From the NCBI RefSeq assembly GCF_052060035.1, contig NZ_JBPOEA010000001.1, positions 186,001-250,000 on the forward strand: 64,000 bases of DNA, read 5' to 3'. This DNA is from Fodinibius sp052060035 (lineage in GTDB: Bacteria; Bacteroidota; Rhodothermia; Balneolales; Balneolaceae). Each line of letters opens with the position of its first letter. Position 1 is the stretch's first letter. Positions 1 to 7,604 of the stretch are shown here, piece by piece. Both the position numbers and the translations under genes were made by a program. The notes beneath the pieces were generated by a model, which worked only from the letters and a program-made list of their open reading frames with translations, was not told where the DNA came from and made no database searches.

Positions 1-590
1 ACGTCATGCGGATCTTCGAAGGTCCAGTCGGAGAGCACAATCGGATAGTCGCGATCATATTCAACAGGATCCTCATCGGCGGGATCAATGACCAATGGCC
101 CGTAATGCCCCAGCTGTTCCTGCAGGCCGGAGTGGCTGTGATACCAGTATGTGCCGCTTTGCCGCACCGGATAGCGATATTCAAAGGTCTCACCGGGGGC
201 AATGCCGTCAAAACTAACGCCGGGTACCCCATCCATCTGGAAAGGCAATAGGATCCCGTGCCAGTGGATGGAAGTCGTATCATCCAGTTCGTTGGTTACT
301 CGAAGCATTACGTCTTGTCCTTCTTGCAGGCGGATTAAGGGCCCCGGCACCGAACCGTTTATACCTATGGCTTCGCCCCGCTTACCGTCAATCTTGTGAG
401 GCATTTTACCGATGGTCAAATCAATGACATTGTCGGGGCCCTTGGGAGTTAACACTTCCCACTTCTCGCTGCCGAAGCCCGCTAACGCGTAACCCGGCAA
501 TACCGCACTTGCCCCGGCAAAAGCTGCCAGGGAGCCAGCATATCGGAGAAAGGTGCGGCGATCCATACCATTATTGTTATCGTCACTCAT
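1..590 (-). CDS. copA: CopA-type multicopper oxidase (N-terminal part, runs off window start)
   Basis: Periplasmic multicopper oxidase of the copper-resistance CopA family, expected to oxidise Cu(I) and/or store copper. About 196 N-terminal residues are visible; the gene continues beyond position 1. The N terminus starts at the ATG complementary to 588-590 and has a twin-arginine signal (DRRTFLRYAGS, residues 10-20) followed by an Ala-rich hydrophobic stretch, so export as a folded protein via Tat is likely. The first cupredoxin domain shows the paired copper ligands HWHG (about residues 108-111) and YWYHSHSG, the conserved first His-X-His motifs of this family. It is divergent from the two-component system at 747 and has its own TTTAAG-box promoter. 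Family call is firm; the copper specificity is inferred from family and context. Confidence 0.93.
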   Translation of the reverse strand, partial: MSDDNNNGMDRRTFLRYAGSLAAFAGASAVLPGYALAGFGSEKWEVLTPKGPDNVIDLTIGKMPHKIDGKRGEAIGINGSVPGPLIRLQEGQDVMLRVTNELDDTTSIHWHGILLPFQMDGVPGVSFDGIAPGETFEYRYPVRQSGTYWYHSHSGLQEQLGHYGPLVIDPADEDPVEYDRDYPIVLSDWTFEDPHD

Positions 591-651
591 AAATCAGCCT
601 AACTTATTGTTTTTAATTAGCTAAAGCGTCGGTTTCCAAATATCGAACCGA

Positions 652-684
652 AACATACGAACCGAACCTTAAATTAAGCTTAAA
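652..684 (-). promoter_or_regulatory. Direct-repeat operator and promoter of the multicopper oxidase gene
   Basis: On the minus strand TTTAAG-N5-TTTAAG occupies 684-668 and is followed after 10 nt by TATGTT (657-652), which fits a -10 element. The same arrangement is found at three other promoters in the first 9.5 kb. Half-sites spaced 11 bp apart are typical of OmpR-family regulators, and this site lies between copA and the regulator gene itself. On the plus strand it is 63 bp before the regulator start, so autoregulation is possible, although I see no matching -10 in that direction. Confidence 0.7.
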
Positions 685-746
685 ACATTATTGGTCAGTG
701 TCTTTTATCTTAGAGGTGTTATTTCATTAAATAGAATTACAGTTTT

Positions 747-1469
747 ATGTGGATATTATTAGTTGAAGATGAAAAACAGCTGGCTAACAATTTGAAGAGG
801 GGACTGGAAGAAGAAGGTCACGTGGTGGAAGTGATGCACGACGGAGAGGAAGCTGAGCTACAGGGACTGGTGAATGATTACGACATGGTTATCCTGGACT
901 GGCGGCTGCCTAACCGTGATGGCAAGCAAATTTTGGAGCACTGGCGTGCAGAAGACCGATCTTTTCCTGTTCTTATGCTAACAGCACTGGGAGATTTGGA
1001 TCACAAGGTTGCTGGTTTGGATGCCGGGGCCGATGATTATATGGGTAAGCCATTTTCTTTTGAAGAGCTCCTGGCTCGCGTTCGAGCATTAGGACGGCGA
1101 TCCTCGGAGATACAGAATAATGAAGTGGTTTTGGTGGGGCCTATTGAATTGGATTCGCGCAAACACTGGGTAAAAGTTTGTGGCATTAAGCGTTCGTTGC
1201 GGCCCAAAGAGTTTATCCTCTTAGAACTTTTGCTCAATGAACCGGAGACCGTCTTTTCCAAAACACAGATTGCCGAGCGGGTCTGGGGATCGGCCTATTA
1301 CGTCAGTGACAACACGATTGAAGCTACGATCTCTACGCTACGACAAAAGCTGGCGGAATCATTTGAAGAGTGTAAGGAGACATTCTTGGAGGATAATTCA
1401 AAGGTCATTGAAACCATCCGAGGAGCAGGTTATCGCCTTAATAGCAATTTAACACAGACGGAAGAATAA
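747..1469 (+). CDS. OmpR-family response regulator, heavy-metal type
   Basis: DNA-binding response regulator of 240 residues. Receiver domain at about 1-120, with the acidic pair DE near the N terminus, phospho-acceptor Asp51 in the strand ending VILDW, the switch residue in MLTAL and the conserved Lys in the GKPF loop. A winged-helix C-terminal domain (about 128-230) ends with the usual GAGYRL wing motif. It is followed 4 bp later by its histidine kinase, so the two form an operon. Divergent copA and the surrounding metal genes suggest a CusR/CopR-like copper sensor. Its likely operator is TTTAAG-N5-TTTAAG, a spacing known for PmrA-type OmpR regulators. Metal specificity cannot be read from sequence. 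Confidence 0.95.
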   Translation: MWILLVEDEKQLANNLKRGLEEEGHVVEVMHDGEEAELQGLVNDYDMVILDWRLPNRDGKQILEHWRAEDRSFPVLMLTALGDLDHKVAGLDAGADDYMGKPFSFEELLARVRALGRRSSEIQNNEVVLVGPIELDSRKHWVKVCGIKRSLRPKEFILLELLLNEPETVFSKTQIAERVWGSAYYVSDNTIEATISTLRQKLAESFEECKETFLEDNSKVIETIRGAGYRLNSNLTQTEE

Positions 1470-1473
1470 CATA

Positions 1474-2907
1474 GTGGCACATTTTACCTCATTTTTTGAC
1501 CGACTTTCAATTTCCAAAAAGTTGGCATTTTGGTATGGGCTTAGCCTTTTCGTGATGCTTAGCCTATTTGGCTATTTCCTGTACGAGACATTTCATAATT
1601 CCATTCACCACAACTATGACCGGCATCTCCGGTTTGAGGCGGAACAGTTGATTCCTTATATCCAAACCGAAGATTCGCTCTCCATAGATCTTACAGGGTA
1701 TAGCAGAAATGCCGCACTTGAAAGTGGGGTTGAATACGGCACATATGTTCGACTGTATAACCAACATGATAGCCTGATTTATAAGAGCCCCAATTTTTCA
1801 AATGTATCACAGACTTTGAATACAGATATTCCCGATATGCCCGAGGAATATTCGTTCAGCAGCCAGTGGCAGGAACTTCCAGCACGGACACTGTTTTACC
1901 CTATTAACAATAGTGAAGGCGAATTCTGCGGGTGGCTTGAAGTCACTGGTTTTGAATGGACCCTGCATGAGGAGCTAAGTCGGTTTAGGCAATATCTTCT
2001 TGTCTTGATTGCCATAAGTGTGGCATTTTCCATCCTTGGGGGATACTGGTTGTCACGTAGAGCACTTCAACCGGTAGCGTCTATCAATGATGCGGCCAAA
2101 TCAATCACAGCTACCGATTTGGATAAACGCATTCCGGTCAATTACCAAGTAAAAGATGAGTTGACCGACTTGGCCGAGACATTCAATATGATGTTGAATC
2201 GGCTGCAAAAAGGTTTCGAACGAGAGAAACGCTTTACCTCCGATGCGGCTCATGAGCTCATGACGCCACTGTCATCAATGCGCAGTGATGCCGAGATTAT
2301 GCTCCGTAAACCACGATCCAAAGAGGAGTACCAGGAAACAATAGAGCGAATGCTCACCGAAGTTCGAAAGATGAGCGAAATGATACATCTGTTGCTGCAA
2401 CTTTCACGGGTAGAATCGGTACACCGCTCGAAGCCGGAGAACGTTAGCATCAGCCGCATTGCAGAAGTAGTGACCGATCAACACCAGGAAAGTGCTCAGG
2501 CAAAGAATATTAGTATTCAAACACAAATTGATCCTGACCTGCAAGTTATGGCGCATGGAGCTTATATAGAAGAAGTCATCAACAATCTTCTGGACAATGC
2601 TGTGAAGTACACGCCCAAAGGCGGAAAGGTGAAGCTGCAATTGCAACGCAGCAGCGGCAAGGCGGTCATTCACCTGAGTGATACCGGAATCGGTTTTGAT
2701 GAAGAGACCAAACAGCATCTGTTTGAACGGTTTTACCGGGCCAATGAGTCAGTAGTGCAAGAGCAAACCGGGAGTGGCTTAGGGCTGCCACTCGTAAAAG
2801 CCATTATCGAACTATATGGTGGAAAGATTCGAGCTTATAGTGAAGGAGAGGGGAAAGGAAGTACATTCGTGGTTGAGTTGCCGCTGGCAGATGGAAAGGA
2901 AATTTAA
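1474..2907 (+). CDS. Membrane sensor histidine kinase, heavy-metal type
   Basis: Sensor kinase of 477 residues with a GTG start 4 bp after the regulator gene. Order of domains: transmembrane helix about 17-37, periplasmic sensor of about 140 residues, second transmembrane helix about 170-192, HAMP (begins with the SRRALQPV stretch), HisKA with phospho-acceptor His260 in AAHELMTPLSS, then HATPase with N box (NNLLDNAVKYT), DTGIGF and GSGLGLPLV. The H-box has Met where most kinases have Arg (HELRTPL). The periplasmic part holds no obvious His/Met cluster, so the ligand is not evident; copper is inferred from neighbours. Its stop overlaps the stop of the convergent methyltransferase by 4 bp. Confidence 0.95.
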   Translation: MAHFTSFFDRLSISKKLAFWYGLSLFVMLSLFGYFLYETFHNSIHHNYDRHLRFEAEQLIPYIQTEDSLSIDLTGYSRNAALESGVEYGTYVRLYNQHDSLIYKSPNFSNVSQTLNTDIPDMPEEYSFSSQWQELPARTLFYPINNSEGEFCGWLEVTGFEWTLHEELSRFRQYLLVLIAISVAFSILGGYWLSRRALQPVASINDAAKSITATDLDKRIPVNYQVKDELTDLAETFNMMLNRLQKGFEREKRFTSDAAHELMTPLSSMRSDAEIMLRKPRSKEEYQETIERMLTEVRKMSEMIHLLLQLSRVESVHRSKPENVSISRIAEVVTDQHQESAQAKNISIQTQIDPDLQVMAHGAYIEEVINNLLDNAVKYTPKGGKVKLQLQRSSGKAVIHLSDTGIGFDEETKQHLFERFYRANESVVQEQTGSGLGLPLVKAIIELYGGKIRAYSEGEGKGSTFVVELPLADGKEI

Positions 2908-3545
2908 TGCGGTTTGCTCGCTTCGATTTTTTTGAAGATGCCCTTCGCAGTTAAATCCTGAACCTTTTCAATATTCCAACCGGCCTTTTCAACATTTTCT
3001 ACCGTATTACGGGCAATATGAACGCCACTCAGGTAGTGGATGGGAGTATCCAGTTTTTCCATTAGACTGGCAAGAAAGGTGTGTTCTGCCCGCATGTGCT
3101 CCAGCAGATGCAACCGGCCGCCGGGCTTGGTGACTCGTAAGGCTTCCTGTAGGCCACGCACCGGATCCGGCACCGAGCAAAACACAAAGGTGGCAACCAC
3201 CTCCTCAAAATGATTGTCGGGAAACTCCATGTCTTGGGCATCCATTTCGCGGAGGGTTACTGAATCGCCCATCGATTTCGGCAGCAACTTATTGGCTAGC
3301 TTCAGCATGCCTGGGGAAAGGTCTATCCCCGTTAGTTGAATATTCTCAGGATAGTACGAAATATTTTTCCCGGTGCCCACTCCAATTTCCAGTACTTTTG
3401 GACCGTGGATTTTCTGCCAGAGTTTTTGTCGCCATTTTTTATACCAAAGCTGTTCTACCGGCCACTCCATCAAGTCATAGATGGTCGATACAGTGTTATA
3501 TCGTTTGCGGGTAAATTCCGTCTGTCCGTTTTTCAGCTCCTTCAT
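2904..3545 (-). CDS. Class I SAM-dependent methyltransferase
   Basis: Soluble methyltransferase of about 213 residues. Motif I is LEIGVGTGKNISYYP (SAM binding), followed by the acidic strand GIDLSPGMLKLA, a DAQDMEFPDNHFE stretch and the post-III segment VTKPGGRLHLLEHMRA. This resembles UbiE/phosphatidylethanolamine N-methyltransferase-like proteins; similar genes occur in metal and arsenic clusters, but the substrate is unknown. The open frame reaches upstream to 3653 and would overlap the next gene by about 60 bp, so I take the ATG complementary to 3543-3545 (start MKELKNGQ) as the start. It lies 47 bp after the Cys/Asp-repeat lipoprotein gene and is probably co-transcribed with it. Confidence 0.88.
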   Translation of the reverse strand: MKELKNGQTEFTRKRYNTVSTIYDLMEWPVEQLWYKKWRQKLWQKIHGPKVLEIGVGTGKNISYYPENIQLTGIDLSPGMLKLANKLLPKSMGDSVTLREMDAQDMEFPDNHFEEVVATFVFCSVPDPVRGLQEALRVTKPGGRLHLLEHMRAEHTFLASLMEKLDTPIHYLSGVHIARNTVENVEKAGWNIEKVQDLTAKGIFKKIEASKPH

Positions 3546-3592
3546 AAGCGTGTGCAAATAGTGGTGAAAAAAGACTGACAAATAATTAGGTA

Positions 3593-4225
3593 TTAGTGAT
3601 TTCCTCCGCCCATGCCATGACCGCGGCCATTTCCGCGTCCGCCTTCTTCCCAATAATCACAGGTTCCATTTTGGTTAGCATCAGTAAAGCCAGGCCCATG
3701 CCAGGTGGAACTGCCGTCTTGGGCATAATCACAAATACCGTCTCCGTTTTGATCTACGAAGTTATGACCAGGCCCACTGTGAGTATTTCTTTCAAAATAG
3801 TCATTGATTTGGTTGCTGTTTTCATCATGAAATCTCATGCCTTCATGACGTTGATGCATAGCATGGGAGGTATCCCAGTAATCACAGATACCATTACTAT
3901 TCTGATCTACAAACCCCGGTCCGTGCCAGGTTGGGCTCCCATTTTGGGCATAGTCGCAGATACCGTCACCATCCTGATCTATGAAATCATGACCGCGCTC
4001 CCCGAAGTGTTGATCTTTCATCAACTGAGCATCATTACTATTTGAGGTAGCAATCGAACCTGCTTCATGGGTGGACTGTTCCACATAGTCATTGATGTTA
4101 TTACTGTTTACATCTACGTACATGGGATAGACGGCGTCATCTTCTTGCTGGCTGTTGGTGCTGCCACAACTGCTAAGCAGTAATATGACCGCTATGTATA
4201 CTAGATAACTTATCAGGCTTCTCAT
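3593..4225 (-). CDS. Lipoprotein with Asp-rich, Cys-containing repeats (EF-hand/thrombospondin-3-like)
   Basis: Exported lipoprotein of 210 residues with a signal peptide ending in the lipobox LLSSC. After an acidic linker there are six to seven repeats of D-x-[DN]-x-[DN]-x-I-[CN]-D-Y, alternating with the module TWHGPGF, which is present three times. The Asp/Asn ladder resembles calcium-binding loops of EF-hand or thrombospondin-3 type. The single Cys in several repeats (GDGICDY, SNGICDY, NGTCDYW) and the Trp-His pairs could instead bind copper or other metal. The C-terminal tail is Gly/His/Arg-rich. A good Shine-Dalgarno (GAGAGGATC) precedes the ATG. No named family was recognised; a role in metal binding at the cell envelope is inferred from composition and from the neighbouring metal genes. 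Confidence 0.85.
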   Translation of the reverse strand: MRSLISYLVYIAVILLLSSCGSTNSQQEDDAVYPMYVDVNSNNINDYVEQSTHEAGSIATSNSNDAQLMKDQHFGERGHDFIDQDGDGICDYAQNGSPTWHGPGFVDQNSNGICDYWDTSHAMHQRHEGMRFHDENSNQINDYFERNTHSGPGHNFVDQNGDGICDYAQDGSSTWHGPGFTDANQNGTCDYWEEGGRGNGRGHGMGGGNH

Positions 4226-4364
4226 CTTGATCCTCTCGTTAGTATTGTTGAATATTTAATAATACATATATTAAAATACGGTTGTCTTACTAAGCACGCG
4301 CAGAAGATTTATCGCCTTACTTTGTCATGAAAATACCTACAACAAAACTCACGCAACTGTCGAG

Positions 4365-5279
4365 TTACTCATCTGTTGTTTGTTGAAGTTCTGACGCGGT
4401 CCAGGGGCGGGTGCGCTTTCTATATTTTTTGGAGACTTTGATAACCTCATCTTGGCTGATCTCAGGTAAATCTTCCTGATTTTGGGCACGTAAATAGTTA
4501 AGTATGGAGGCAATTTCCGCAGCACTCAGACGGGCTTTGAATGAGGGCATAATGCCTTGATACGTTTGTCCCTGAACGTCAATCTCACCCTGCAGACCAT
4601 GAAGTAAAATACGGATGGGAACAGATTTGTCGCCGCTGACCCATTCTGAATTGACCAGTGGTGGAAAAACGCCTGATACCCCTTCGCCGTTACTTCCATG
4701 GCAGGAGGCGCAGTTTTGAGAATACAGGTTTTCACCATTCAATAACGCCGGATCCCCCTCTTCGTTAAAAGGTACTTCGCTTGGTTCATCGAGGCCGGGA
4801 ATCATTTTTCTCATATTGCCATATTCTTCGGAGAGACGACGGTTCATTTGGGCCATATTTTGCTGCCCCATCCGCTGGTGCAGCCGCGCCATCTGATCAT
4901 GCATGCCCATCATCTGGCTATACCACTCACCGGTCATATGACCCTGCATGTGCATCCCCATGCCTTCAGCCATCATATTATCACCCTGCATATGACGCCC
5001 CATGTTGCCAGCCATCATTTGGCGGTGGCTGACATCCATGTCGCTGTGCATCTTCTGCATCTGGCGGTAAAGTGATTGTAAGTCCGAAGGAAGTGTGTCC
5101 GTTGCGCCTTCGTAGTTTGCCACTAGCATTTTGTAATTAGATTGCAAAGAATCATAGGCGACTTGTAGTTGCTCTCGTTGCTCTTCACTCATGTAGTTTG
5201 AGCGTCCCATTTGACAGGAGGATAGAAAAACGAAGAGCCCAATTATAACCAGATAAAATCCAATGCCTTTTTTATTCAT
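4365..5279 (-). CDS. Cytochrome c lipoprotein with Met/His-rich metal-binding segment
   Basis: Exported lipoprotein of 304 residues; the signal peptide ends in LSSC (Cys22). Residues about 30-75 look helical. Residues about 80-150 are strongly enriched in Met, His and Gln (for example GMGMHMQGHMTG and MMGMHDQMARLHQRMGQQ), as in copper- and silver-binding proteins. Residues about 175-275 form a class I cytochrome c domain with CASCH (Cys190-His194) and a later Met in GIMPSF as probable axial ligand. C-terminal residues form a basic tail. Possible roles are electron acceptor for the multicopper oxidase or a copper chaperone; both are inference. The Shine-Dalgarno AGAGAG supports the chosen ATG. 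Confidence 0.9.
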   Translation of the reverse strand: MNKKGIGFYLVIIGLFVFLSSCQMGRSNYMSEEQREQLQVAYDSLQSNYKMLVANYEGATDTLPSDLQSLYRQMQKMHSDMDVSHRQMMAGNMGRHMQGDNMMAEGMGMHMQGHMTGEWYSQMMGMHDQMARLHQRMGQQNMAQMNRRLSEEYGNMRKMIPGLDEPSEVPFNEEGDPALLNGENLYSQNCASCHGSNGEGVSGVFPPLVNSEWVSGDKSVPIRILLHGLQGEIDVQGQTYQGIMPSFKARLSAAEIASILNYLRAQNQEDLPEISQDEVIKVSKKYRKRTRPWTASELQQTTDE

Positions 5280-5334
5280 ATCAACTCTCTTTTATAGTTA
5301 AAATTAACTTATCACAAAATTTATTAGTTGGGAT

Positions 5335-6864
5335 TCATAGCCATCCACTTCGAAGTCCTGCTTTTTTCAACCCCTTTACAATATGACTGGAGCTTCGAAT
5401 AAGCTTCCAGATCAATTCCGACCGATAGTTCTCTATCATCAAGATAACAGGACCAAGGTTGATACCATAATGATAGGAAGACGTCCACCCATTACTGGTA
5501 TTTTTCCCATTTGGATAACTCAGGTTAAAACTGCATCTGAGACAATATTTTCCTGTGATCTGAGGATATACGTCTTGGAAATTTTGGATAGTTGGCAAGA
5601 CAATTTCAGGGGCGAAGGGGAGTGATGTGAGGACAGCCCACGGGGCAACCGTGCCATCATCGGGGCCGTAGGGTGCGCCACGGGCGATATAGCCAAAGAA
5701 GGAGCGTTCAATGCCGTTAACTTTTTTGGTACTCCAACCCGGACCATCACTGGCTGTTATTCCCCAGAAATTTTTCCCATAGCCTTTAAAATCCAATGGA
5801 TTTCGTATGGCGTATTCTTGCTGGATATAGGTAGCACGACGGCTGTTCTCAAAATAGTCGATTCCTTTTTCCCGCATAAAATCGTCCTGGATTCCACGAA
5901 AATCGATCCAGATGTGGGAGTATTGGTGGATAAACAGCGGTCCGCCATAGATGAATTCATAGCCATATATCTTTTTCCATTCATAGGTAGATGTCCAGGC
6001 TTTGTAGCTTTCCTTTGATAATGGTTGAGACGGAGAGCCGAGGGCGAGGAAGTACAGGAGCCCGGCCTCGTCATAGCCTTCCCACCGATAGGGCAGAAAG
6101 CCGTCCTTCGGTGTCCACCCGTGGGTGATTGTGGCCTTACCGTTGCAAGCCCATTTCCAATTGACGCGGCGATAAATGTCATCGGCCAGGGTACGTATTT
6201 CCTGTTCCTGTTTGGTATCGCGGTCAAAAAAAGCGGCAGCCAGTAGCATGCCAGCCAGCAGAATACCGGTATCGATCGTCGACAATTCGCACTTACCAGC
6301 ACGTTTCCCAGTCTTCATATCCAGAAAATGATAATAGAAACCTTTGTGTCCAGTAGCACTTGGAGCGGGACTTTGCTCGCTGGTCCAAAAGAAGCGCAGG
6401 GTGGATAAGGTACGTTGAATTGCTTCCCTTCGTGATATCCAGTCGCGTTCAACGCCTACCACATAGGCTCCTAGTGAAAAACCGACCGACGCTATACTGG
6501 CAGGCGCGCCCAACTGTGAATTGTCTGCTACCAGCCCGTTATTCGGATTGGTTTCATGCAAGAAATAATCGAAAGCGTGGCGTTGCAACCTATCCAGTCT
6601 TTCACTATCAAAGTCGGAAGGTGGTTCGTGTTCTGTTGGTATCTTATCGAATCGAATATTTTCTGATTTTTTTGGAAGCTGGCGAAATGCTTCTTCTGTT
6701 ATCCTTTGGGTAGAAATACCATCATAGAGTTTATCCTCTATAGCCTTAATTACCTGGTCAATCACTTTGGAATCAGCACCGGTAGCAACCAGCATACGGC
6801 GAAGCTTAGCCTCATTGAAAGGCTCTTGTTCTCCGGATGCTTTTGTGACATTTATTGTTGCCAT
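5335..6864 (-). CDS. ATP-cone domain fused to a GH144-type glucoamylase-like domain
   Basis: Protein of 509 residues. Residues 1 to about 75 match the ATP-cone fold used as a nucleotide sensor in ribonucleotide reductases and NrdR: starts INVTKASGEQEPFNEAKL and continues with VIDQVIKAIEDKLYDGIST. Residues about 88-490 match the Glycoamylase/GH144 family of glucan-acting alpha-alpha barrel proteins: DYFLHETNPNNGLV near the start, GKCELSTIDTGIL, YRWEGYDEAGLLY, FIHQYSHIWIDFRG and TASDGPGW. GH144 proteins normally carry a signal peptide; here the N terminus is the ATP-cone and I see no export signal, so the enzyme would be cytoplasmic. It starts 42 bp after the SHOCT gene and could be read from the same metal-responsive promoter. 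Substrate unknown; beta-glucan is the family expectation. Confidence 0.88.
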   Translation of the reverse strand: MATINVTKASGEQEPFNEAKLRRMLVATGADSKVIDQVIKAIEDKLYDGISTQRITEEAFRQLPKKSENIRFDKIPTEHEPPSDFDSERLDRLQRHAFDYFLHETNPNNGLVADNSQLGAPASIASVGFSLGAYVVGVERDWISRREAIQRTLSTLRFFWTSEQSPAPSATGHKGFYYHFLDMKTGKRAGKCELSTIDTGILLAGMLLAAAFFDRDTKQEQEIRTLADDIYRRVNWKWACNGKATITHGWTPKDGFLPYRWEGYDEAGLLYFLALGSPSQPLSKESYKAWTSTYEWKKIYGYEFIYGGPLFIHQYSHIWIDFRGIQDDFMREKGIDYFENSRRATYIQQEYAIRNPLDFKGYGKNFWGITASDGPGWSTKKVNGIERSFFGYIARGAPYGPDDGTVAPWAVLTSLPFAPEIVLPTIQNFQDVYPQITGKYCLRCSFNLSYPNGKNTSNGWTSSYHYGINLGPVILMIENYRSELIWKLIRSSSHIVKGLKKAGLRSGWL

Positions 6865-6906
6865 TCCTGCATAGTTGATTGATAACCTTTCAGACAGGCC
6901 TGATAG

Positions 6907-7122
6907 CTAGCTGTTTTGGTTCAAAATCTTTTTCCGCTCTTCAAATTCTTCCCGTTCAATTTCGCCGTGTGCGAACCTCTTTTTTAAGATTTCCATGGCA
7001 TCCTCTTCCAGTTCTTTTTTGGGACGATAGGGGATGACATTGAAAACAACCAGCAGGATAATGCCAACCACAATGAGCCACCATATCCAATGCATGCCTA
7101 TAAAGTGATGATCGTAAAACAT
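6907..7122 (-). CDS. Small SHOCT-domain membrane protein
   Basis: 71 residues: one N-terminal transmembrane helix (about 11-30, WIWWLIVVGIILLVVFNVI), then a charged segment and a C-terminal SHOCT domain (AMEILKKRFAHGEIEREEFEERKKIL). SHOCT proteins are short oligomerisation modules of unknown function and often accompany metal-resistance genes. An AGGATT Shine-Dalgarno lies next to the ATG. A TTTAAG-box promoter lies about 60-95 bp upstream, so this gene is a likely first gene of a regulator-controlled transcript. Confidence 0.9.
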   Translation of the reverse strand: MFYDHHFIGMHWIWWLIVVGIILLVVFNVIPYRPKKELEEDAMEILKKRFAHGEIEREEFEERKKILNQNS

Positions 7123-7169
7123 AATCCTGATATTTTAGTTTACAGCTGGTAAATACATCAATAACTGTA

Positions 7170-7186
7170 TTTAAGTCATATTTAAG
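7170..7186 (+). promoter_or_regulatory. Second, oppositely oriented TTTAAG direct-repeat box
   Basis: TTTAAG-N5-TTTAAG is read on the plus strand at 7170-7175 and 7181-7186. It faces the other way from the box at 7201-7217; the two boxes start 31 bp apart, about three helical turns. It overlaps the proposed -10 (7184-7189) of the SHOCT gene promoter, so binding here could repress or limit that promoter. No gene reading rightwards follows it. Confidence 0.5.
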
Positions 7187-7217
7187 ATAGGAAGAGGTGC
7201 CTTAAAACAACCTTAAA
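7184..7217 (-). promoter_or_regulatory. Direct-repeat operator and promoter of the SHOCT/GH144 genes
   Basis: Minus-strand TTTAAG-N5-TTTAAG at 7217-7201, then 11 nt, then TATCTT at 7189-7184. Same layout as the promoters of the multicopper oxidase, DUF302 and PII-like genes. The start codon of the SHOCT gene (7122) is about 60 bp beyond the -10. Confidence 0.7.
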
Positions 7218-7290
7218 ATAGCTGATAAAATCAGCCTGTTCTGTAATTAATCGATTGTTTGAATAGGTTGGCGATATATTGCAACCCATT

Positions 7291-7590
7291 TCATGATGGG
7301 TTACTTTCCACCTGTTCATCTGCACCCAATCCAATATTGTATATAGTTGCTATCAAAGCACCGACCAGCCAACCCAGAATAAAGGTTTGTATGAGGCCCA
7401 AGAATGCATCCAATGGCGGGACACTCATGCGAATTATGGGTTCTACATCCAGCCCATGCAAAAGGCTGTTAAAGAAAAAGATAGTCGCCTCTCTTCCCAC
7501 CGAAACCATCAGGATAATACAGCCGATATATAGAACAGTGCCGGTAGCACCAACGGCCAGTCCCATTTTTTTGATGTTTAGCGTTTTCAT
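7291..7590 (-). CDS. DUF5676 family membrane protein
   Basis: 99 residues with two predicted transmembrane segments (about 9-30 and 64-87), and a short loop with HGLDVE between them. The second helix carries the stretch GWLVGALIATIYN typical of DUF5676 proteins, which occur in copper and other metal-resistance clusters and have no proven function. A strong GGAGGT Shine-Dalgarno precedes the ATG. It is the last gene of a five-gene minus-strand row (DUF302, Met-rich protein, SHOCT, DUF2933, DUF5676). Confidence 0.85.
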   Translation of the reverse strand: MKTLNIKKMGLAVGATGTVLYIGCIILMVSVGREATIFFFNSLLHGLDVEPIIRMSVPPLDAFLGLIQTFILGWLVGALIATIYNIGLGADEQVESNPS

Positions 7591-7604
7591 AGTGACCTCC
7601 GAAT

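Noticed and set aside
2904..3653. Longer methyltransferase starting at 3653
   Set aside because: The extra 36 residues overlap the upstream lipoprotein gene by about 60 bp and are very basic without family likeness; ATG 3545 fits the usual methyltransferase start.
4226..4330. AT-rich palindrome upstream of the Cys/Asp-repeat lipoprotein as an operator
   Set aside because: The symmetry (TATTTAAT...ATTAAAATA) is imperfect, composition is very AT-rich, and it lacks the direct-repeat layout seen at the four other metal-island promoters.
5297..5313. GTTAAA-N5-CTTATC near the cytochrome c gene as another regulator box
   Set aside because: Only 5 of 6 and 4 of 6 bases agree with the half-site, it is only 18 bp from the start codon and there is no matching -10 after it.
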